Part shown: positions 55,346 through 64,000 of the stretch, in pieces
Numbering within the stretch: position 1 is the first letter of the stretch
Layout of the letters: the number at the start of each line of letters is the position of its first letter
Source of the DNA: Rhizophagus irregularis
Taxonomy: Eukaryota; Glomeromycota; Glomeromycetes; Glomerales; Glomeraceae
NCBI RefSeq assembly: GCF_026210795.1
Contig: NC_089430.1
Coordinates: 2,852,001 to 2,916,000, forward strand
Direction of reading: 5' to 3'
DNA: 64,000 nucleotides
Program-made: the position numbers and the translations under genes
The notes under the pieces: model-generated
Databases searched by the model: none
What the model was told of the DNA's origin: nothing
The model's input: only the letters and a program-made list of their open reading frames with translations

Positions 55346-56250
55346 AAAGAAAATATAAATAAAATACAGTCAAAATTTTTAAAAATAATTATTTCTATAA
55401 ATACAGTTAAAAATATGCATTTTTATATTTTAATATTATTAAATAATTTGAAGTATAAAAAAAGTTAAAAAAATATATTAAACACATATTTTATTATAAA
55501 AAATTAGTGTTTTACATGAAGTCTGATTTTTACAATCTTTTATTTATTTTAATTAGAGCAATAAGAACTATTGATTAAAAAAAGATTATTGAAATTAAAT
55601 TATTAGATTCAGAAATATATTTTTTGAAGATTGAATTGAATTTGAATTAAATCTGAATTGAATTGAATTTTAAAGGAAAAATTGCATTTAAACATTTTGC
55701 ATACACTTTAATAAGATTATATGACTAAAAATAAGATGTGCTATTTTAACTGTCACTGTTTATGTAATTGTTACATTTGTATTGTTTATATTTATCTTAA
55801 TGACTTAGTTTTTTTTGAGTAATCTGATACTTATTTGTCACTCTCCTGTAAGTATATGTAAATTATTTGAATGCGAAAAAATTTGATTCATGCAAAATAC
55901 TATAAAAAATATATTAAATTACATTATAAATAAATATTTTATTATTATTTAAAAATATTAGCCGTAATTCAAAAAAGTGCTGTAATATAAAATTTTTATA
56001 TGCCATAATTAATTAAGGCTATAAAAATCTTATAACTGTAATTCAAAATTTTTAAAAAATAATTAAAGCTAATATAATAGAAAAAAATATTGATTCTGTA
56101 AATTTATTTTCTTTTATTTTAAAATTTATCAAAGCAATTATTAATGCACTAAAAAATCAATTTTTGGATTCAAAAATTTTTAATACATTAAGTTTTTGAT
56201 TCCAAATTTTTATTTCAAAGAGAAAGTGATATTATATATTATAGCATTAG
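55346..56250. other. A/T-rich spacer
   Basis: No genes. Phrases such as TTGAATTGAATTTGAATTAA near 55630-55670 are simple-sequence decay. Confidence 0.35.
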
Positions 56251-56389
56251 TACCATATTTTATGGTAAGTAAGCATCTCCAAAAATAAGCATCTCTAACC
56301 AAAATTATGGACATTTTGGGCAGAATTATGAGGATTTTGGCCAGCATCAAGTGCAAAAAAGGAGTGCTTATATACCACAAAATACAGTA
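56251..56389. mobile_element. 139-bp Tc1/mariner-type MITE
   Basis: The left end TACCATATTTTATGGTAAGT plus AAGCATCTCC pairs with the right end GGAGTGCTTATATACCACAA plus AATACAGTA. TA bounds both sides. No coding content. Confidence 0.75.
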
Positions 56390-58825
56390 ATAGTAAAATT
56401 AATTAGCAGAATATTTTGAAATAATTGTTTTCAACTACTAGTAAAAAATTCTTTATATACTTTAATAAAACAAAATTATTAATGATTTTAAAGTTTCATT
56501 TTGTAATTTTATAAAATTCATATTAAAAATGAAACATATAGAAAAAAAATTTTATAACACTAATGAATTTTATATTTTTATATAATAATAGTTATTATTT
56601 ATTAAATAATTAAATAAATTATAATAAGGAAATATCTATTTGTAACTATACAGTGATACTTAATAAGTATATAGATTCTATAGTAAAATTTAAGTTATAT
56701 TAGATTAGTATTAGTATCAGGGTTATATTAGGGTTATATCAGGGTTATATCAGGATTAGATCAGGGTTAGAATTGGAGTTAGGATTATGGTATAATGGAT
56801 TATTTATTAACTAAATAACTATAATTATTTATTACTATACAGTAATGAATAGCAGAATTTTTATTATAAAAGATAAATAATTAAATAGTAATTGATAAGC
56901 AATTAATATAATTAATATTATATTAAAATATATAAATATGAGTAGTTTTAGCCTTTAATTCAATTAGCTAATAGTTAATTAATTTAATAATTATTTTTTA
57001 ATAGTTTATCATATATATTATTATTATATTGTTTTATAATATTTAACTATTTGAATCAAATATGAAATAAGATAAATTTTTTCTACTATAAAATTATGGT
57101 AAACTTAAAAATTGTATTTTAAAAGAACTTTGACTAATAGTTTGAAATTTGATTTGTAATGACTTATACAGTTATACTAATATTAGTTAAAATTGAAAGT
57201 TGCTAAATAATACAAATACAATAAAATAGAAATTATAATATTGGTAAAAATGATATTTAATATTTAAAATCTTGAAATTTTGGACAATTTGTTATTCTTT
57301 CAAATAAAGTAGCAGTATATCTTTTATCTTTTTATTATATAAAACTAATATTTTTTTAAAATTTATTTATACATAATGTGATCTAAATAAATCCTTATAG
57401 TAAAATATTTACTGATTGATATTTTCACATATAATAATAATTTAATATGAGGAATTTAAAATCAATTTAATGTTACTAATGTAATTCACGAAAAAAAAAG
57501 AGGCTGAATTTTTTTGGACCAACCAAAACTCTTTATCGCCTTACATTTATTGATTTTACTTGATTTACACAACATAACAACATAAGGAACTATTGGGAAT
57601 AATGATATTTAAGCTATCAATATAAGCTATTAATATAACGTACATACATGTACTTGTTATATACTTTTTTTAACTTTCCGTAAGTGAACAATAAATTCGT
57701 CATGGACTCATAGTCAAATTTCCTTTTCGCGACGGGGAAAAAATTAGTTACACTACATTTATTTACATTCTCAAATTTGGTTAGATAAAAAAAAGAAGCT
57801 TTTTTGCGAGACCCACATTCTTGATTTTCAACGGGATAAATTTTAACAAATTTAGTCAAAAATAATTTAAATAATTATTGTACGATATAATAAGAAATTT
57901 TATAGGTATTTCAATTACCGGTTAAAAAAAATACAAGTAAGGTTACAGTTCTTCAAATCTCTAAATTGTATTTTTTTTTTAATAATATTACAAAATGTAC
58001 ATAATAATAATAATAATAACTTTAATATTATGACCTATATTAATGTCTTGCAAAAAGTTCCCTTGCATTCATTGCTTTTTCGCGTGTTACATAACTGTAA
58101 ATAAGCTTATATTTTGAACAATACCTTTTTTTTTTCATTATTATATTAATTACATTTTTTGGTAAAATTCTTTAAAATACAAAAATGAATGATTTATAAA
58201 CCATATTGAGTGAATCTCATGTTTTTGTTGTAACCCGATCAAAAAAATGTGGTCGATTACGTAACACGTAACATCATGATGTCATGTGATCTCATAGTTG
58301 AGCAACTTTGCACGAAAAAAATAATATTGTATCAAGTTAGTACCCCCGTATTTGGGTGGGCTTATTGGGCTATCATTTAATATGAGATTTACAAGATTAC
58401 AAGATTTTTAGAATTTTCTCTCTTGTAATTCTTTTTTCCATAAATCTAAATTCACCGATTGGAACAGATGCTACTTGTCCTATCAAAGTAAAAACCAATA
58501 ACCTGATTTTTTTTAGAAATAAATTTATTATTTATTAATTAGCCAATATTAGAGCTTGAATTTCATTTAATCTTTTTTTCATCTTGGGAACTTTCTTTTT
58601 TTTTTCGTGGGCATATTTGTTATTATAATGCAATATGATCATCAAATAAAAATATGTTACATTCAAAAAAAAAAAATATGGCTGAAAATTAATTTGTAAC
58701 GCAAAAAAAAATTGATCTCGATTTTGGTTAGATTGTGTGTACTTTTTTTTTTTTTTAAAAAAAAAATTATTTTATTTTATTTATTTTATTTTTATTATTT
58801 ACTTTACTTTCTTTAAATATTTCGA
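56390..58825. other. A/T-rich spacer
   Basis: A run of short GGGTTATATCAGG/GGGTTAGA phrases lies near 56715-56785. An 80-codon open stretch on the minus strand at 57859-57617 (start MTKFVKIYPVENQECGSRKK) has protein-like composition but no motif or splice context, so it is not called. Confidence 0.35.
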
Positions 58826-58936
58826 TGTTTAATTTTATTGATCCACGAGATAGTGACGAACGATACTTGATTCGATTATATCATAAAGCAGGAAGCAGGT
58901 CTCATCAAGAATTTTTAAAGCAGGCTAAGAATTTAG
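58826..58936 (+). CDS. First-exon candidate (MFNFIDPRDSDERYLIRLYH...)
   Basis: The ATG at 58826 opens MFNFIDPRDSDERYLIRLYH, KAGSRSHQEFLKQAKNL, followed by a donor-like GTAAATATT. Without splicing the frame stops after 44 residues (NIFCYK). About 170 bp downstream, after ATAACAATCAG, the stretch ELQRVDETIITYK and TGA (to about 59157) reads well but needs a different phase, so the model is incomplete. The charged, non-repetitive protein suggests a real exon. No family is recognised. Confidence 0.4.
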
Positions 58937-59469
58937 TAAATATTTTTTGTTATAAATGATTACCTTTAATTGGCTAAAATTAAAAATCATTTTTTTTTTG
59001 GGGATTTTTTTTTTATTTTAATACTAATTTAGCGTTTTCATTAAAAAAGAGGGCTTATTATTATTATTATTATTTTTTTCGTTCATCGCGTTTTTAAAAA
59101 TAAATAACAATCAGAATTACAACGTGTTGATGAAACAATAATAACGTATAAATGATATAAAATGATATAAATGATTTTATTTTTATTTTTATTTTTGGGC
59201 GTCAAAATTAGAGAAAAAATTTTTTTCCCATTTTTCCAAAAATTTACCAAATATGAAAATGATTTTATTTATGGTAATAATAATATAAGGTAAATTTTTT
59301 TTTTTTTTATTTATAAATAAAAATTTATTTTTTTTAGGGAAAAAAAAAAATCTTTTCCATTTACCAAAGAAACAAAGAAAAAAAAAATTTTTTTTTTTCG
59401 CAGAAAAAAAATTTTTTTGTGGGAAATAGGAAATTTAACTTTATTTTTAATTCCACATGCTTAAAATAT

Positions 59470-59660
59470 ACATTTTAAAAATACTAAATATACACTTACT
59501 TTATACTACTAATACTACTAAATATACTTTCAAAAATATACTATATACTACTAAATATACTTTTTCAATATATACTATATACTACTAAATATACTTTCAA
59601 AATATACTTTTATACCTTATATACTCTAAATATACTTTTATTTACTAACTATATATATTC
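59470..59660. repeat. Short degenerate repeats of ACTACTAAATATACTTT
   Basis: ACTACTAAATATACTTTC, ATACTATATACTACTAAATA and close variants recur at least five times, upstream of the small gene at 59986. Confidence 0.8.
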
Positions 59661-59985
59661 TTACTAATAATTAACCTATTTTATGTATGATTTCACTTTA
59701 ATGTGCAGTGATAAAATATCTATTTTGTAAGTATATCTATATCTATCTATCTATATCATAAAAAAAAAAACTTTAAATTTAAAATTTATTTTATTTATTT
59801 ATTTTTAGACTTTTAAATAATTATAATAATAATTTTTTTTTTTCTAAACGATACCCCACTCGTCTTCTATTTTAATTAATTCAAAACTACATAGCCTCCT
59901 TTTTTTTTCTTCTCCTTGTCTCATTATAATTCATTAATAATTCGATTATAATTCGATTATAATTCAATTATAATTCAATTATATA

Positions 59986-60213
59986 ATGACATCTAAAAAT
60001 TCAAACGACATAGATCAAACAACATCAAATAATAACAATAACAATAATAACAATAATGATAATAATGATGATCAAGAACATCCAACTCTCGAACCATTCA
60101 CATCTCCAGAAATTCCAGATAATCCGAATAAAAAACTTTTACCTTTAGCAGCTTTAGGAGGATTTTTTGTCGAAATTGGTAAAAAGATAATTAATATTAC
60201 CAATCGAAAATGA
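59986..60213 (+). CDS. Small Asn-rich hypothetical protein (75 aa)
   Basis: The start MTSKNSNDIDQTTS is followed by an Asn run (about 16-25), an acidic part (DNNDDQEHPTLEPFTSPEIP), a basic/hydrophobic end (NKKLLPLAALGGFFVEIGKK) and IINITNRK with a stop at 60213. The C-terminal 25 residues could be an amphipathic or short membrane-associated helix. Repeats of AATTCGATTATAATTCAATT precede the ATG. The Asn run grows from a CAA/AAT-type microsatellite, but the flanking protein looks genuine. Function unknown. Confidence 0.5.
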   Translation: MTSKNSNDIDQTTSNNNNNNNNNNDNNDDQEHPTLEPFTSPEIPDNPNKKLLPLAALGGFFVEIGKKIINITNRK

Positions 60214-63200
60214 TGATAAGATATCATTGAACATTGAATTTAGCATAAATTAAATGTAATGTATTATTATACCATACTTACAGATACAACTGATACAAAA
60301 CTAGGTTCAAATTTATTTGGTAAACCAAGCACTGATTTTTGTTAAAAAAAAGCACAAAAATAAAACATTATTTCTTTTTGGTGAAAAAATGAAAAAAAAA
60401 ATTTTTTTTTTCTTTAAATAAAATATAGTTAACAAGAGGCGTCTCTTAAATGCATATTTAACACAATAGAAAGATTTTTAGGTTAAAATTGTTTCAAAAA
60501 AAAAAACTTGAAAGGTGGAAAACTGCGGTAAATCGAAGTTATTGATGTATTTTAAGTAAGTAATATGTATGATATGTATTGGTATGTTATGTTATGTTTA
60601 TGTATGAATGTTATGTATGTTATGCATGCAACAAACAAATTGAATGGCCTCGAAATAGATAATAATAAATGATATCATAAAATATATTAAAATGTGTTTA
60701 GTGTCGGCTATTTCGGCTGTATAATATGCCTTTCATTACTTATCAATTAAATTTAAAGTTTTAATAATATTTTAATACTTTTTTAAATAATCGTTCAATT
60801 TTTACCAATAAAATATCATCGTTCTCATTATAATTAATATTATTGGTCAGTTTTAACCTTTCTTAATACATGAGCATACAGAATAAATGAATAGGGATGT
60901 TGGTTGTAGCGTGTTCATCCCAGTTTATCTTTATTATAATATAGTACACACTTCATTCTTATAGTTTTACCAGATTTATCAAGTGACAATAATCCTAAAA
61001 CTTGACAATAATCCCAAAATTCCCGACTTTGATCATACGTGTAAACCTAAAATTTATTTTAGAAAATAATGATGTACCTTTCAATTTACCATTGCATAAA
61101 AAACTAACCACTTTTTATAAAAGAAAAAAAAAAATTCATGGTGGTAATACTTTCAAATGTTTGGGCTCATCATGTACATACATTCATTACAGCCTTATAT
61201 CCTTATACAAGGCATACCCGCCGAAATGAAACCTACATTAGTACATTTAACAAATGATAATTCACAGCAATAATCTCTTTTTTAACGGAACACGATGTAA
61301 GATTTGTATCTTTACATCTTTACTTTTTCATGAAAAATTGAAAAAGGTAAATTAATTTAAAATGCCGAATCTAAGCATAATGATAACGTAAAATACGCAA
61401 GATTGTCATCAGACACGGGGGATAACGTTTCGAATAATATAAAAATATAATATATATTTATATATATATGATAGTTATATATATAGTTGTATATATAAAT
61501 TATATAATTATGTACAATATATATAGTATATATAGTATATATATTCAGTTATATTATTCTGTACAGCATATACAAATATATATCCATATATAATATATTA
61601 TAATAATATGACAATATTATAATATTATAATCTCCCCCCGTTTAAAAATTCATTATTTATGTTACACACACTAAACGAATAATTCGCATAGACCCTTACT
61701 AATTACCGCATTGTGATTTGATCAGACACTTGCATATGCGGGACTATCCCGCAATTTTCGAAACCGAAATATTTTTTTTTTTTTCAAAAAAAACTTTTTA
61801 TGATTGACGTAAATAATTGCTTGTTATTTTTTAGTACATCCAATTTCTTTAATGATTCTGTGTATCCTCATATTTGAAAGCATGGTTGTACCGATCAAAA
61901 CAAACATTATTTTTAACTGAGGAACATAAAAATTTGTATAAATATTTGTATGATATATAAAAATGTATAAATGTTCCCCAAATTTAACAATTAGAGAAAC
62001 TGTCGCGAGAAAAAACTTGACCAAATTTAGATTATAACAAAATAAAACAATTATTCCTGTATTATTTCCTGTCAAAAAAATTTTTACATATTTACCAAAT
62101 TTATCAATATTGTTTTAAAAAAATTTGTCATAAAAAAAAAACAATTTTTTTTTAATCGTTTTTTACGATCTTTTACGATCTAAAAAAAAAAAATATTATG
62201 ATAATTGCTTTTTTGTGTTATCTTTTTTATTTTTAATTGATTAAACCAATCAGAATGTATAATTGTAAAACAACACATGTCATTTTTATTTATCTGCAAA
62301 ATAATGCAAGGAAAAAAAAGATCATTATTTAAAGAGAGAGGACAAAAAAAAATTTTTTTTTTCTTTCTTTTCGTTTCTTTCTTTTTGAATGAGAAAATGG
62401 ATATAAATTTGTCACTCTTATCAATTTCCATATGTACATATAAAATTTGAATATAGTATGAAATTAATCTGATAATATAGATAAATTTGATCATAACGCG
62501 TCTTTCATAAAAAAATTAAATTGTATGTTACGCAAAAAAAAAATGGCTGTTACACCGCGTGTGTTACCCTTTGATACCCTGGTATTGAAATCTGTTGTGT
62601 AATTGCATTAATATGTAAAATGTTGTCACTTTAATCTAATTAGGTATATCAATTATTCTTAAAACAGAAAAGAGAAATAAAGTTGACCAAAGACTACAAT
62701 TTGAATTAAAATTTCCCGGAGAATCATACAAAAAAAAAACAAATACCTTGCTCACGACATGTGATAGAATTAAAGTAAAATGGAAATGATTACGGTTAAT
62801 TAGAAACGCACGCAGCGTAATTTTTATTCATAATGCTTTTGCTTGCTGAATTTCAAAGGGGGTTGAAAACGAAACGGAATTTAAAAAAATTTAAACCAAT
62901 ATTTTCTTTCTTTTACGCCAAAATTTATTTGTGTTACATAACATGGGTTTAAATTGGAATTTTGGCTTAGTCCAGTCACATCATCGCGAAAAAAAACAAA
63001 AACTTGTTTGTTACTTGTTTTTCAATGTGTTTATAATATGTTGTTAATGTTTATTTGTGTATCATATCATACTACTTAAACAAATTATTGTATATTACAA
63101 GGGTAAACTTTGTTACTCTAACCTAATCAAGGATGCTCAACTTTTTTTAATAAGGGATCACAAATAACACTTTATCCTATCGTCATCTTTAACCTTAGCC

Positions 63201-64000
63201 TATTTCCATCCTCCATTGTTCTTACTCCGGTCCAGCTTCTTAATAGTAATGTTGTACGATTGCTACATACAGTCAAATTATTTATGTATAAATAGCAATC
63301 ACCTGTTATGTTAGATGATATAAATAAATCGTTCATTATATATTATTTTTTTTTTTCATGCATGCAAATTCTTTATTATTTTTTTTTTTTTTTTTTATAG
63401 ACATGCAAATCATTTTGAATTCTTCTTCTGATTTCTTCGCTTTTTTTTTCTCGTTCCACATTTTATTAATTTTAATAATCATTTCAATTCGTTCCTCTCG
63501 AGTTCATCAATTACTGAGTTTATTTTTGTATAATAAAATACTTGTATAATAATATTATTATTTATCCCATTATTAGATTATTATTTCATCCCTTCTTGCA
63601 TAAAATACAATAAATATATACATAAATATATACATTTTAAAATTATTCTTTATTATTATATATATATATATATACTAATTAATAATGAATAAACTATCCC
63701 GAACGTCTCGAACCTTTTGAATAAATATATATTTAACTATTCGAAACAAACAAAAGAAATTTATTTAAACCGGAATATTTCATAAGCACACCGTTTGTAT
63801 TTGTCCCTTTTGTCATCATTTACATGTATAAAAAAAACTATTTAAATAACACCATTAATATATAAAGAGCTTACAAAGAAAAAAAAATATTTTTTTTTAA
63901 AAAAAAATAAATTTCTTAAATTTCTCTTCCCTTTTAAATTATTTAATAAAATAAAAAATCCTTTCGTATAGTTAAGTTAGGTTTCTCACTTTTAAACTTC
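60214..64000. other. A/T-rich region without supported genes
   Basis: Contains a TATA-type microsatellite (61438-61615), TATGT/TGTTATG simple repeats (60560-60630) and long poly-A/T runs. Open stretches at 61002-61229, 62494-62180 and 63358-63549 are low-complexity or unsupported. The last kilobase may contain untranslated sequence of a gene beyond the window, but nothing can be assigned. Confidence 0.35.

Noticed and set aside
57617-57859. 80-codon minus-strand ORF starting MTKFVKIYPVENQECGSRKK
   Set aside because: Protein-like, but isolated in decayed DNA with no motif. Kept as a note only.
61002-61229. 75-codon plus-strand ORF
   Set aside because: No motif, contains a poly-Lys run, and no supporting context.
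62180-62494. 104-codon minus-strand ORF
   Set aside because: Ile/Phe/Lys-rich translation of A/T runs, with poly-Lys from a homopolymer.
63358-63549. 63-codon plus-strand ORF
   Set aside because: Starts in a poly-T run (poly-Phe). The remainder is too short and featureless to support.
1-64000. tRNA and rRNA genes
   Set aside because: I looked for GGTTCGAATCC-type T-arms and conserved rRNA phrases by eye and found none. A tRNAscan-type search would be decisive.

Overview
This window looks like a piece of nuclear genome from an arbuscular mycorrhizal fungus of the Rhizophagus type (Glomeromycotina). The sequence is extremely A+T-rich, host genes are split by short GT...AG introns, and most of the DNA is decayed transposons. 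The recognisable families (a degenerate tyrosine-kinase-like kinase, BTB fragments, LINEs with an ORF1/ORF2 layout, hAT, MULE, Tigger/pogo and Crypton elements) are ones I recall as expanded in that lineage. The genus is an inference from family content and composition, not from a marker gene.

Layout. 0-13.6 kb is a transposon graveyard. It holds a LINE RNase H remnant and a hAT transposase gene (minus strand) broken by two non-autonomous insertions. Two further LINE fragments, a Tc1/pogo-type MITE, an array of micro-exon-like repeats and a 150-bp tandem repeat follow. 15.6-17.3 kb carries a six-exon gene for a probable pseudokinase. 20.0-20.3 kb has a small predicted membrane protein. 22.2 kb has a kinase N-lobe fragment. 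23.9-25.8 kb is one copy of a duplicated segment whose second copy lies at 45.5-47.3 kb. 26.2-26.8 kb is a polypurine tract followed by a duplicated BTB-like fragment. 30.0-32.2 kb is an apparently intact seven-exon MFS transporter with a decayed partial copy directly downstream. 33.8-43.5 kb is a repeated block in which MULE transposase sequence alternates with a Gln/Asn-rich gene; a Tigger-like element sits inside the second block. 47.9-48.1 kb has a strong hairpin and iteron-like repeats. 48.4-52.4 kb is a Crypton recombinase split by a Tigger element. 52.5-56.4 kb is a stack of inverted-repeat elements and satellites. 58.8-60.2 kb has one first-exon candidate and one small gene. The rest to 64 kb is A/T-rich sequence with no gene I can support.

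Functionally, only the pseudokinase, the MFS transporter, the Gln/Asn-rich gene at 42.1 kb, the 145-residue ORF at 24.7 kb and two or three small ORFs look alive. They do not form a pathway. The clearest coherent system is a MITE family of about 244 bp with five dated insertions, each flanked by an 8-bp target duplication. With the larger hAT-like non-autonomous element, these show hAT-type transposition repeatedly hitting other transposons.
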